NCBI GenBank assembly: GCA_000349905.1
Contig: KB722756.1
Location: forward strand, 393,145 to 457,144
Direction: 5' to 3'
Length of the DNA: 64,000 nucleotides
Source of the DNA: Volvariella volvacea V23
Lineage: Eukaryota > Basidiomycota > Agaricomycetes > Agaricales > Pluteaceae
A program made the position numbers and the translations under genes. This document shows positions 22,010-33,517 of the stretch, piece after piece. Each line of letters opens with the position of its first letter. The first letter of the stretch is position 1. Below the pieces are notes generated by a model. The model did no database searches and was not told the DNA's origin. It saw only the letters and a program-made list of their open reading frames with translations.

Positions 22010-25000
22010 ATGTCTCTTACATGGTCACAACGCAAATCAAGATTGGCCGCCTTACTCAAGAGCCAAGGAGACGAGAATGCCGATGGATTAGCTTTGGATC
22101 GGTTGTTGCATGGGCACAGAGTTATTGGGAAGACCGGTGAGTTTCTTGAGCATGAGTTTGCTTCGTTTGGTTTTGCGCATCGTTCGAGTCGTCGTTGCGG
22201 CGTGTGTTGCGTGCGGGTCCTATGTGGAGCGTTGGGCCACTAGTTTCTGTACACGGTCACCGAGGATAAACTCGTGCTGACATGCAACGTATTCTTCTAC
22301 AGCACGTACGACAGAGATAGAGAGTTTACGGTTCCAGGATAAAGACTTGAACGTTGTTGGTACCCTAGAGTACGGCCAGTTTGGTGTCGTGAGTTTCGTA
22401 CTGGATTGTTGTTCCCCTTCGTCAATGACGATGTCTATGGCTAGATTGATGTTGTCACCTGCGTACATGATGGTCGAGCTTATGTGCGCAAGACCATTGA
22501 TAAAGTGTTCGCGATGCGAACTCGTGATGTACGTGGCATCCCATATTTCAACCCCCTCTCGACCCAACTCGTTCTCCAATAGCAATGTTCACCGCAATTC
22601 GAGCGCGACATCCTCCTCCAAGCACGCGAAACCAAATCGTTATGGGCTCCTCATCTATTATGCGCATTTCAGTCTACGACACATCTGCACCTCATAATGG
22701 ATTACGCAGAAGGCGGAAACCTCTGGGACGTGTTAGAGTCTAGTCCGCACGAGAGCAGAATAGCGGAATCAGACGTGAAGTGGTGGGCTCCTCAAATTGT
22801 CGGTGCTATCCATTGGTGCCATTCTCAAGGGTTCGTTCATCGGTGAGTTGCTCTGGCTAGCCATATATGCGCATTATTACTATCAAGCTCATGCTGTAAT
22901 CATTCTAGGGACATCAAGCCGCATAACTTCGTGCTAAAATCTGATGCCCGTATTCTCCTCATCGACTTCGGTTCGGCCGCTCCCCTTCTACCCTCTGAAG
23001 CAGATGGCAGTCAATGCATACCCAAACGATATTGCTTAGTCCCTTGTGGAACATGTGACTACGTCTCACCAGAAGTCTTGATAGCTCATGAGGAAGCATT
23101 GGTCGCGCTGGAGATGGCTGATGACGACGAAGAGGAACTGAACGATTCAAGGATGAAGTACGGGACGAAGGGTTATGGACTGGAAACCGATTGGTGGAGT
23201 TTGGGTGCCATGTTGTATGAGATGGTTTATGGGATTGCGCCCTTTTTCGCCAATGATATTAGGCAGACCTATATGAAGATCATTGATCATCAGGTAAATC
23301 AGTGGTCGATCTTATGTTTTCTGGTTTTGACGGGTTATTTTCATCATCACAGCGAAGCTTGCGTTTTAGTTCTGAAGTCTCCGTTTCAAGAGAATGCCAG
23401 GATTTAATACAACGGTGAGGCTCAGTCGTATGCCAGAACGAAAGAGGACTAGAATCGATGACACATGACCGAATAGGCTGCTCACTACAGCCGAAACCCG
23501 CTTAGGACGATGCGACATAGCAGAGATAACTGATCATCCGTTCTTTGATTACGTCCCATGGGATACCCTAACAGAACGTGAGTTGTCTCCCCTTTTCATT
23601 TTTCCTCATTCATTCATAATTCCTTTTACAGTTCAACCTCCACCCGACCTACATTTACCACAGTTCACCTACAACGACGACAATTACGACAACATCGGCA
23701 TCGGAAACGGACCTCCCGAACTCAACGAATCCTTCTCCCAAGGTTTCGCGTTTTCCGCGTTATTCAATTCATCAAAGGGCACAAACTCGCTTGCAAACTC
23801 ATTACGACAATCAATCGCACGCTCACCACCTCAAGGCCAGCCACAGTCACAGCCGCAGATACTATTACCCCTAAACCAATCACAAAATGTCAGCTCCAGT
23901 CTGAGCATGAGCAATATCCAGCTTCAACAAGACCAAAACGATTTGACCTCTCCCTTCATCGGGTTTTCGTGGGGACCAACTCTAGACGCTTTTGAGATGG
24001 GCCAGGAGGAGGAAAGCATTGCACTCGACCAAACACAGAACGACGAGTTCAGTCGTATAAACTACCGCCGAGGACATGTGTCTATGGGCTCGCCCAACCC
24101 GTTCAACCCCACCACGCCTCGTAACCCGCTCCGCCTGTCTTCGTTCCACATCACGCCTAAGCCCCTGCTACATCCTGCATCGTTCGGCTCCCTCAACTTT
24201 GGTACCACCCTCGGACTTGGTGATAGCAATGGGGCACAGAGCCAGATGTTTTCTACCCCAATGAGACCGACGTCGTTATATCCTAATGGTACTGTCAACC
24301 GTACAATTACGAGTACGGTGAGACGAACGGGCGGGAAAGGGAGAAGAACGGTTTCAGATCGTGAAGCCATGCGACAGCTTGTCGACTGCGTTGGGATGAG
24401 TGCCAGGAAGAAAGTCTTGGAGAGCGGGAGGAAGCCGAGGATATTAGACTCGTTAGTCAAGGTTAGGGCGACGTATAAGCCCGGTAATGGTGCAGCGAAC
24501 GGTGCTTACGATAATGCTGGACCCAGTAGCGGTGCCGGGGCAGGAGGCGGATTCAGAAAAGAGTTGAGGTTTTTATCCGACCCTATCCCAGTGCCAGACT
24601 GGACGTCGACGTCTGCGCACGGCAGAGCCCGTAGCACCTCAAGTTCACATTCCTTCTCCATGTCTCTACAAGGCGATGATACTCGAAGCAGTGGCGGGTA
24701 CGGCTATCCAAATCAACCAACAGCGGCAGATGGTCAAACCGCAACTGCACCCGCGGGCTTCGACATGGAACAGTTTTCAGAGTTGTATTCCGATGATATC
24801 AGTTCGTCGTCGGCTCCTCCAAGTCCCAGTCCTAGTCCGAGACCTGGATCTGCAATGTCGATGATGTCGAGGAGGAGCGGGACGCCGACGTTGACTTTGA
24901 CGGGGACAGGGACTTTTTCGAGGAGGTTGTCCAAGACAGGGAGCAGTGCGACTTTGGGGAGAACGCCTCCGGCTTCGGCTTCGGCTCACTCAGTGCCGGC

Positions 25001-25601
25001 GACGGTATCTGGGGGCAGTAGACCAGGAGTATACTCGAATGGAAACGGAAACCTGAACGGGAGTGGAGAAAATCGGAGTACTGGGACCGGGAGTAGTAGC
25101 CGGAGGCAGCAGAGTAGTGAGAGCAGGAGTCACAGTGAATGGGGAGGTATAGCAGATGAGAGCGAAACTTCCCGTTCTCTGCGTTATCAGAATGGCACGA
25201 CTGTGCCTTCAAGCTCTGATATTACCCAAGAGACGGGGATAGATGAACCATTACCTACGCGGTCGGAACCAGTCCTCCCCAGGCACCACAATTCTTCACA
25301 ACCGCAGACGCAAGCGCCGCAACGCTCACGGCAGCAGGTGCGATCCCGACGGGATGAGGATATGGAGGGGCTACATGATTATTATAGAAGAGGGCGAGAG
25401 CAAGAGTCCGGCAACCAGCGTCATCGCCTAGGCACCACCTCAAATATACCCCCTGTAGCCCCAGAAGCACGAGGAACAATGGTGCATGGAAAAGAATGGG
25501 TTCTAAGCTTTGATGAATTGGAGGGAAGATATGAGAGGCTGATGGCGGACATCACGAACATTGAAGAGAAATTGATTAGAGCTATGAGAAGATTTGGTTA
25601 A
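22010..25601 (+). CDS. AGC-family serine/threonine kinase (DMPK/ROCK/MRCK type)
   Basis: Eight exons (22010..22136, 22303..22388, 22445..22528, 22583..22842, 22909..23293, 23353..23414, 23477..23577, 23632..25601) join in phase to 1024 residues. The kinase domain spans about 65-365. It has LEYGQFGV as glycine loop with the first Gly replaced by Glu, YVRKT with the probable ATP-anchoring Lys, HRDIKPHN (185-192) as catalytic loop, DFG at 205-207, GTCDYVSPEVL in the APE region and WWSLGAMLYEMVYGIAPFFA. The last motif and the DHQRSLRF segment are typical of DMPK/MRCK/ROCK kinases, which act on the actin cytoskeleton downstream of Rho/Cdc42 GTPases. The activation segment is extended by an acidic insert. 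Residues 369-1024 form a Ser/Gly/Gln-rich tail, with a short helical end. There is no PH, C1 or CNH domain, so a regulatory partner is not evident. Confidence 0.88.
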
Positions 25602-26574
25602 AAAGAGGGCTCGCATTGTTGGATTGTTCTCATCGTCCCTGGTTTTCCGTCTGGCTAAGTCCTTGCTGCTCAATGTACATCATAACGCGCACCTTCTCAT
25701 GTTTATTTATTCATGTCATGTTCTCTGTGTTAGATTTTCCAAATGGTTATTGCCCCATCGCTATCCCTGACGTCCCGGGAAGTCTGAACCCGGTACATCG
25801 CACGGCGTTTTCTTCGCAACCTTACAGGTCGTGAGGTTACAACCCACCTGTAACCAACTTATCTTCTTACTCATCCGAACTCACACTCCTAGCGATCCGC
25901 GCTCGTTCTAGGCACTAGAGAACTTTCTAAACAAAATTTCTTGCCGAGTCCGGCGCCGGTGTTGTATAGAATTTTACTTCATTTCGAATGACCCTGTCCG
26001 CACCTACGCCATCGCCGATGGTGGGATTTTCGTTTGACGTCTACCCAAAAGTTGGTGAGTCTATAATCTCTGCTTGCAGAAGTTGGAATGTGCTGATTGT
26101 TAAACCAGCTCAAGCTTATCTCACTATAAAAGCGAAAACAATTGCGAACCAGAAAAATTGATTGAATGGGCGACTGTTTAGACTCCTGTTTGCTTCCGTT
26201 ATTTATTGTTGCAACACACGGGCTAACTAAACCATGAAGCGCGTATCACGAAGTCAGGTAAACTTCTTGTCCTGGAGATGCCTGTCAAACTGTCCTTTCA
26301 CATCATTCATTCAGGTGAGACTTTTCTGTCATTCCGCTGATCCAATCTTTTGCTGAACATAACAACCTCATACTCTCTTCCTCAACAGCATGGCCATGGT
26401 CAACTAACATCCACTCGAAGGACGTGGATTGGAGTACGATTGCGCACCTGTTTGGTCACTGTCCCTCTCCCCCTGATCTTTTCCAGGGTTTTTCTTTGTA
26501 CCCTGGATCTCCCAACTAACTCCTTCTGCCAAGACGATCATAAGGCCCCGATCTACGCAAAGGGACAAGGGGGG
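25602..26574. other. Intergenic region upstream of the secreted-protein pair
   Basis: A possible tiny two-exon ORF (ATG 25989, about 40 codons) was seen but is not convincing. The final 200 bases resemble the 5' flank of the second secreted gene (from about 28370). Confidence 0.35.
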
Positions 26575-26581
26575 TATAAAA
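26575..26581 (+). promoter_or_regulatory. TATA box of secreted-protein gene 1
   Basis: TATAAAA within GGGGTATAAAACG, 142-148 bases before the start codon at 26723. An equivalent element in the same context precedes gene 2 (28503). Confidence 0.6.
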
Positions 26582-26722
26582 CGTCGTTTGGTGCTATTTC
26601 TGTCACCCAACCCAACTTTCTTGTTGTTCCCTCCCTTCCCCAGACTCTTTCCAGTCTCCTGTCACTCTTTCAAGCGGTTTTCTCTGCAAATCGCGTCCTT
26701 TCGTTCCTAAGCAAAATCAGAG

Positions 26723-28088
26723 ATGATAAGATCTGCTTATTTGACCGTCATCGCGCTTTTCTGCGCCTTGTTTCTCGGAGTTCAAGTCACGAGCGTGGCG
26801 GGAGCGGCTTTGCCGGATATCAATACTAATGCTGGGAGACTTGCTAGGGGCTTGCCGCTTTTGACACCAAGATTCACCAAGACTCGCGACTTGCCACCTA
26901 CGCGAGTGGACCTTGAAGGTGTGTAGCATCCCCTCGTGCGGTGCGTACAAAGTTTTGAATGGTTGATTCTTTCTTTTTGGGCCTTGATTAGCACGAGGTG
27001 GTGGTGGTGGTCACGGTGGTCACGGCGGTCATGGTGGAGGGCCTCGGCCATCCAATACGCCTCACGAGGACAAGTAAGTTATAGGGCGCTTGGTGTTTAA
27101 CCATTCTCACCATGTGTGCCACAAAGACACAAAGGTTATATCAAGGTCATTCGTGCTAACAACGGTAACAAAGTTGGCTACATCTCCAATAAATTCTTCT
27201 CTGGGAGCCAGAAGAGGTAATTAATTCTTTACTAGCTAGTCAGGAGGTAGGCTCAAGGATTTTTTTCAGGTTCAAGGTCGATAACGACGACAACGACCGC
27301 CTATTGGTCAAGTTCTATGACGGTAACAACTTCAACATTGAGGTCTATGTACGTTGCGGTCAACAATCGTATTCTTTGGAATTTCTCATGGACATCTTGA
27401 TACCGTCAGAACGGCCCCGGCTCATGGAACTACCTTGGCTGGACTACTACCTCCGGTTCTGGTTCTATCACAAACACAAACTCCTCACCGTGAGTTGGTC
27501 AGTAACGTCTTGCAATCCCCAACTGACGGATGTTTCATCTTAGGAACCTGGAGATCGTTGGTTGCAACGACAGTGAGTTGTTTGCCGTCGTAGTTCCTTC
27601 CTTGTTCATTATTCTTCTCGCTTTCAGATCCCAGCTCCACTCCTGCAAGTGTTGGCAATAGTTACAACGGCGGCGCTGTAAGTCGTAAAGTCTTCAGGAT
27701 TGTCCCTAGTCCCTCACCTCGACTTCCCAGTCCTCATCAAGAATTTGGTCTTACAATAGCGGCAGCGATTACCTGAGCAGTATGTGACATCTTTTGACGT
27801 TTCATGGAACACCCCTGACGTGGTCAATCTCTCCAGTTCAATGGGTTAACCCCGATGGCGGTAAGTCGATTTCAATGGTCTAGATATGCACGTCCCTGAT
27901 ATCTATTATAGCTGCTGCCAACACCAAGTTTTGGTACAACCCGAGCGATGACTCCGTCCGTGCAGTTCGAAGCAACTATGGCGGTGCTGGATACGAAGTC
28001 GTAAGTTTCGGCTACTTCGCCCTTGATACTACAGCGACTAATCATCATCCTCGTCCAACCACAGTACCTCAAATTTTGGGAGATTTAA
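26723..28088 (+). CDS. Small secreted protein 1 (11 exons)
   Basis: Exons 26723..26918, 26992..27073, 27127..27216, 27270..27348, 27410..27489, 27544..27572, 27628..27677, 27731..27779, 27837..27860, 27912..28000 and 28065..28088 total 792 nt, 263 residues. The N-terminus is a signal peptide (about 1-28, hydrophobic LTVIALFCALFLG). After it comes AGRLARGLPL, a motif common in secreted proteins of mushroom-forming fungi, then a Gly/His-rich linker (GGHGGHGGHGGG) coded by exon 2. The rest is a beta-rich domain with GYIKVIRANNG, VGYISNKFF, WNYLGWTTTSGSGS and FWYNPSD. Function is unknown; a secreted structural, adhesive or effector-like role is inference. A strong TATA box suggests regulated, high expression. 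Confidence 0.8.
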
Positions 28089-28502
28089 ATCTGAAAACAA
28101 CCTCACACTGACACATGAAAGTAATATCGCTCGATCCCATAACGTCCCCTGTTCACTATGGAACTTGTAGAACGGACTCGTGTTTCATTTCACCCTGCCG
28201 CATTTAGCGACACGCTGATACGGTGGGGACTGTTCTTGAGCTTTTCATGAATAGGCGGAACACTTCTACCTTCTTTTGTCTCTTACACTCGTTTATTATG
28301 TGCACTCCTTGAGTTGATTATACTGTCAATGGACTCTGTTTTACTTTCCCTTTTCATCATAGCGACGCCCGAGTCAACACCCACCGGAAGGACTTAATTT
28401 GGAATGTGATTGTGCGTCTGCATAACTGCTGTCATTATTCAGGGACCGCCTTTGTGCCCTGAATGTTCGCCCAATTAACTCCATTCGATCGATGCCGGGT
28501 GG

Positions 28503-28508
28503 TATAAA
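28503..28508 (+). promoter_or_regulatory. TATA box of secreted-protein gene 2
   Basis: TATAAA in GGTATAAAGAG, about 130 bases before ATG 28634, in a 5' flank similar to that of gene 1. Confidence 0.6.
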
Positions 28509-28633
28509 GAGTCCTTTGGTACCATTTTTGACAACTAACCTCTCGTCGCTTCCCCCTCCCCGACACTTCCTGGTGTTCAAGCGATTCTCTTTTAATCGCG
28601 TCCTTTCATTTAAGCCGACCTAGGAAATTCGAG

Positions 28634-29963
28634 ATGATGAGATCCACATATTTCACCATTTTTACACTGTTCTGCGCTCTTTTTATTGGGATTCAAGTCA
28701 CAGGGGCTGCAGGAGCGGTTTTGCCGAACATTAACACCAATGCAGGAAGACTTGCCAGGGGGTTGCCACTATTCAAACCGCGGTTCAGCAAGAATATCAG
28801 CCGCAACATGACACCTACCCGAGCAGATCTTGCGGGTGGGTCACGTCCTAAGTGTTGCCTACACAATTAATAACCGATAATTTCCTGTTGAAACCTCCAG
28901 CACGAGGTCAACCCTCCGGTACGCCTCATGATAAGTGAGTTATGGCGCCTTTTGCAAGATGATCCCCACTAACTGTGAGGGTCATGCAGACGCCAAGGCT
29001 ACATCCAGGTCGTTCGCGCCTCCAATGGTCTCGGTGTCGGATACATCTCCAATCAGTTCTTCTCAGACACCCAGAGGAGGTAGGTGCCCCACCCGCTTTC
29101 ATAACGTTATGCCCCTTTAACAAAGTCACTTAGATTCGAAGTTGATAACAGCGTTAACAACCGTCTGTTTGTTAAGTTCGCCGAAGGCAGCAACGTCAAC
29201 GTTGAGATCTATGTCCGTCGTATTTGAAATTAATTATCTCCTTTCTGACAACGCTTCAATTCTCAGAATGGTCCCGGCGCATGGGGTTACCTTGGTTGGA
29301 CAACTACTTCTGGTACTGGTTCTGTTACGAACGCAGGTTCTTCACCGTGAGTCCACGAGCTTCCTGGCGTCGCAAAACCTTCCGTTAATGGGTATTCCCT
29401 CTTAGGTCTTTAGAGGTAGTCGCATCCAATGACAGTGAGTGGCGTATGTCTGCCGTTCGTTCAGTGCTCACTGCCTTTCGTTCTCACTGGCAGATCCAAA
29501 CTCTACCCCCTCAACTGTTGGCAACAGCTTCAATAATGGTGCTGTAAGTTGTTATAGAGGCCTTGCAGTGAAGGATGTCCCTCGTTCCTTACCTTGCATT
29601 CCTAGTCCTCAACTAGAATTTGGTCATACAATAGCAACAACAACTACATGACTAGTAGGTGACACTTCTCAACATATCGTAGTACAACTTTGACACGATT
29701 TATCTGTGCAGTTCAATGGACCAACCCCAACGGCGGTAAGTTAGCTCAATATAAATTTGCCACAAGGCATATTTCTCATGCCTGTCGTAGCTGCCGCCAC
29801 CACCAAGTTCTGGTACAACCCTAGTGATGGTTCCCTCCGCGGGGTTCGCAGCGGTTTCGGTGGTGCTGGATATGAAGTTGTGAGTACTGAAATATTAGCC
29901 TGTTTCACGGCCCCGATTAACCACTCATGACACTGGCAGTACCTCAAGTATGTGGAGAACTAG
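28634..29963 (+). CDS. Small secreted protein 2 (11 exons)
   Basis: Exons 28634..28835, 28901..28934, 28990..29079, 29134..29212, 29267..29346, 29406..29434, 29494..29543, 29606..29654, 29712..29735, 29791..29879 and 29940..29963 give 750 nt, 249 residues. Every intron position and phase equals that of gene 1, and exons 3-11 have identical lengths. Only exons 1 and 2 differ in length; the Gly/His linker is absent here (exon 2 is 34 nt against 82). The protein has a signal peptide, AGRLARGLPL, GYIQVVRASNG, WGYLGWTTTSGTGS, VGNSFNNGA and FWYNPSDGS. It is a tandem duplicate of the preceding gene in the same orientation. Confidence 0.8.
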
Positions 29964-30304
29964 ATATCAAGGTATCCACACGTGCACAAGCAGTACAACC
30001 CTACTCAACAATGTCCCCCCGCGGGTTCGTTATGAGACCATAATTTTTCTACCTGTGCTTCGCTGCGTTTGAAAATGCGCTAACGGGGCCAGGACAGTCC
30101 TCGAGGGTTTAAATGAATGGACGGAATACATCTACCTTCTTTTGTTTCATACACTCATTTTGTCGTGTACATTCCTTGATTTTACTATACTGTACGGACT
30201 CGAACTTCTCAATAATTCCCTTTCTTGTTATAGCGATTGAGCCAAACACCCACTTAAGGTGCATGAAGCGGTACGACTGCATACTACTGGGCTGATCCAC
30301 AGAG

Positions 30305-30660
30305 TATAAAAGCTAGTGACAATTCGTAATTTTTTTTACCTTCTGTTCTTCCTAGTTCTCTGCCGGGGCCTAGTCTTGTGACAGCAACACCACCATTTAA
30401 ACTGTAAGTAACGCTCTTACACATCATACCATCCGGACATAATTTATCAAATTAAATGGTATAACCCCAATGGTCGTAAGCTAACTAGGACCCGATTTGT
30501 GAGCTCACGTTTATTTCTGGTATAACCCTACTGATAGCTCCATCCATGCAGCTCGGATGCTCATTATTTTTGGACCCATCGTCGTGGATACCGGCTGCCA
30601 TGGATTTTTACGTTTTTAGGTATTACCACCACAGTACTTCGAGCTCGTGGATGTTTCACC
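30305..30660 (+). pseudogene. Decayed third copy of the secreted-protein gene
   Basis: A TATAAAA at 30305 in a flank like those of genes 1 and 2 is followed almost at once by pieces matching exons 9 (about 30455-30478), 10 (YNPTDSS equivalent, about 30518-30550) and 11 (about 30632-30655). Exons 1-8 are missing and the frame is lost. The flank after it (30770-30900) again resembles the sequences downstream of genes 1 and 2. Confidence 0.55.
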
Positions 30661-31192
30661 TTGAGGAACTGACCCGACGCGTCCGTCAAGAAAGTAGCGC
30701 CCTCTGTGTAACTCAAGAATGACCTCCATTCACTACGAGCGTTTTCTATCTCACTGCGTCTTATGTTCAGCATCATCCGCATACTTCTCGACATCGTCTT
30801 ACCCTCTTTTATTCCCTATACTCGTTTGCCGTTTGTATTTGCTGATTGGATTATACTCATAATAATGACCGCTTCTGTAATTCCCCTTCTCATGAGAATG
30901 ACGTCTTTATTGTTCAGTTATTGACCATATACCACTTCACATTTTCATCACTAACAAGTTAGTTTATGGTATATTATTGGGGCTATTTGACGCCTGGACA
31001 ATGTACTATGTCGTCAATACCCCATTTACCCACAGTCAGGTAATGTCTGCGGCGAGTAGGAGATTGGGGAAGAGGGGCTGGTATTAAAGCACCCTTTTCC
31101 ATCGAGCGACATTCTATTCTGGGATGATTTGATTACAAGCGCCAGCGTTGCAACGTACACAATTTTGACTATAACAGGAACATTTAACGATT
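30661..31192. other. Spacer without a recognised gene
   Basis: A+T-rich; repeats the 3' flanking sequence of the secreted-protein genes near 30770-30900. Confidence 0.4.
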
Positions 31193-32384
31193 TTATGCAC
31201 TGTCCTCCAACACGGACATCCACTGTCCCAAATCCAAGCCCGTACCCATCGTGGCCTTGCACCCTTCTCTCAATACCCACCTTCCCCTTCTAGTTTCAAC
31301 GATCCACCCACCCCTAACCCAAAAGTCCGCCCCGCCTTCTGCTCCTCTCTTCCAATCCTTCTGCACGCCACCACACAAAGACGGCAGATTCAAAACAACC
31401 CGGTCTTCTGGAACATCTTGACACTCGAATGCCATGGTCTCCGCATTCTCACCCGCCAAGTCTTCCCCTTTGCCCTCCAAATTTACTAAAGCCAGATATG
31501 TCTTCATCTCCACTTGCCTAGTCTTTGGCAACACTCGATAATAAGATTTGACGTCCTCTACTCCCCACATGATCAATAACTCCAGCTTCCCGCATTCCCT
31601 CAAAACATTCCTAACAATTTCCATATCCCATACAGCATAACTAAACGCCAGGTATCTCAACTCCTTCAAGCACCCTAGATTATTACCTCTCTGCCACCTC
31701 GTTGAGGATGGCCAGAGGTCCAAGATTTCCAAATGGGTCAGGTTTTTGAATATGAGATGATTGTAATCAATGGGGCGACCATAGAAAAGCGACGTCGCTA
31801 GGTAGGCGCTTAAGCGGAGAAGAGGTGGGGTACTGAGATGACGGAATGGGGAAGTGAGGACATGGGTCAAAGTTTGAAGCGCGCTACTGGGGCTAACGCA
31901 TAGGGTCCCGGGGCTGGAACTAGGGTAATACTGCGCGGGAAAAGTGTAACTGCGGGTTCGATGGGGTTCTGGTTTGCACCATAATGCTAGGTTGTAGACG
32001 TTTGGACACGTTGCGAGGAAATCGAGAGCACTTAAGGACGGTGCATCCCCGAAAAGACACAGATTGTGAATGTAGTGCCTGCTCTGACCCCGGGCATAAC
32101 CAAAATCGCCTTTGACGACGGGGTAGCGGACTGTTTCGTATAGAATTGGGCGTAGCCTGATTGCGAAAGGATGAAATAGACGTGGAACAGGTTACGTTAG
32201 AGCGGATGTCATCACAAAGCGGAATGGAGTTAAAATTAAAGACTCACCATAACCTTACTCGCCACGCGACTTTCATTAATTGGGGCAATACATTTTGCTT
32301 ACCATCCCGGGCCGCTATTTCAAAAATCATCCTTTCGATTTCACGCGGAAATCTAGGTTGCGTGGCTCGTATGGTGGTAGACAT
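31193..32384 (-). CDS. F-box-like family protein, copy G
   Basis: Exons complement(31193..32156, 32248..32384), 366 residues. Exon 1 (ATG 32384) has QPRFPREIERMIFEIAA and LMKVAWRVRLW; the donor GTGAGT splits Trp in phase 2, as in the paralogs. Exon 2 begins LRPILYETVRYP and has CPNVYNLALW, NLTHLEILDL, WQRGNNLGCLKELRYLAF, PEDRVVLNLP, GGADFWVRGGWIV and a longer tail ending WMSVLEDSA. That tail matches copy A (WMGVLERLSLRA), so G and A form one subgroup although they lie in opposite clusters and on opposite strands. Confidence 0.83.
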
Positions 32385-33246
32385 CTTCGGCAATTCTTGT
32401 AAATACCGTTCAAAACCTTTTGGTTGAGAGAGCGTGAACCGCGATGCAGTCAATTCTCCTGACTTGGGAGAGGGTGTGCGAGTGGTTGGGTGATACCTGT
32501 GAGGACGCGCCAAAGCACGACGACCAGTAAGAGAGGTGGAGGAATGGGTGCCCTGCCAACCAACCAAAGATTGGAGTTCATATACCCCTTCCTCCATCGT
32601 CAAACAGCGTGCACATTTCATGAACACGCTGCCAGAGTACATCATATTTGTCAGGAGCAGACCGAAAAAACAAAAGTCCAAACGTCAAGGCAAGCCCTTG
32701 CGCGACCAAGAATCAGCACCCTGAGCAAGCTTCATGCTCCAAAAAACGATGGATGTATCCGCAAGGATTCAACGTTGTCAGAAACGTTTGCATTTGCGGA
32801 GTATCCGCATAAAGGAATATCAAGAACCTGCTCGAGTGCGGGCATCGCCTTCTGGGGTTAGCTGATGATCAGAAAGTCATAATGAGCCAGCTATTATGGA
32901 ACGAGGCATGAAAGCGTTAAGAGTACCGTGTGCCATGTATTAGGATGAGAGTGCAAACTCGCAGCGAGGCGTCGAGGCGTCGTGTACATGTATCATGATC
33001 AAGGCACAGCGAAGGGATTTCGGTATTTCGTATTGTCTAGCAAAATGATAGCGTATACACGAGGTCTGGGGTGTTTTAGGCCATTCCTCTTTGGATCTAG
33101 GAAAATAGGAGATGTGCTGAGATATGGGTAAGGGTTGGGTAAGAAACAAAGATTCAAGGCGCAATCTATCGGTCGGCGTGGGTTAACTTTCTCGGAGTAG
33201 CGTCATGCCATGGATTGTGCTTGTCAAGATTTGGTAAATTTGTAAC
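32385..33246. other. Spacer without a recognised gene
   Basis: Small ORFs without family motifs. Confidence 0.4.
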
Positions 33247-33318
33247 AGCAGCATGGCGCAGAGGTAGCGCGCAGGGCCCATAACCCTGAGGTCACTTGAT
33301 CGAAACAAGTTGCTGCTA
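33247..33318 (+). tRNA. Initiator tRNA-Met (CAT)
   Basis: A 72-nt cloverleaf. The acceptor stem AGCAGCA/TGCTGCT has the A1:U72 pair of eukaryotic initiators. The anticodon stem CAGGG/CCCTG encloses loop CCCATAA (anticodon CAT). The T loop is ATCGAAA instead of the elongator TTCRANN, the hallmark of initiator tRNA. The discriminator base is A at 33318. No intron is present. Internal A and B boxes (GGCGCAGAGGTAGCGC and the T arm) serve as the RNA polymerase III promoter. Confidence 0.95.
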
Positions 33319-33517
33319 ATAGGTTTTTTGCGTTTTGCTTCCGCTTCCGCCCACACCACCCAATCCCATCGGTGCCATTGGTCCGGGTGAAGTGGGAATA
33401 TCAGGCTGCGGCTACAGCCCACGAGTTGATCGCTGCCATGAGCTCGAGGTTAAATTCCAGTTGGAGCGTTGATGGGAAATTCAATTCATTTCGTTTGCCT
33501 CTCGGAACAATCTCAAA
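33319..33517. other. Short spacer between tRNA and hydrolase 3' end
   Basis: Nothing recognised beyond a T-run soon after the tRNA (GGTTTTTTG near 33322), which could end polymerase III transcription. Confidence 0.4.

Noticed and set aside
22220..22585. 121-codon minus-strand ORF
   Set aside because: It lies antisense to the glycine-loop exons of the AGC kinase, whose spliced frame and motifs are convincing.
25989..26165. Small two-exon ORF of about 40 codons
   Set aside because: Splice borders are possible, but there is no homology and the length is within chance.
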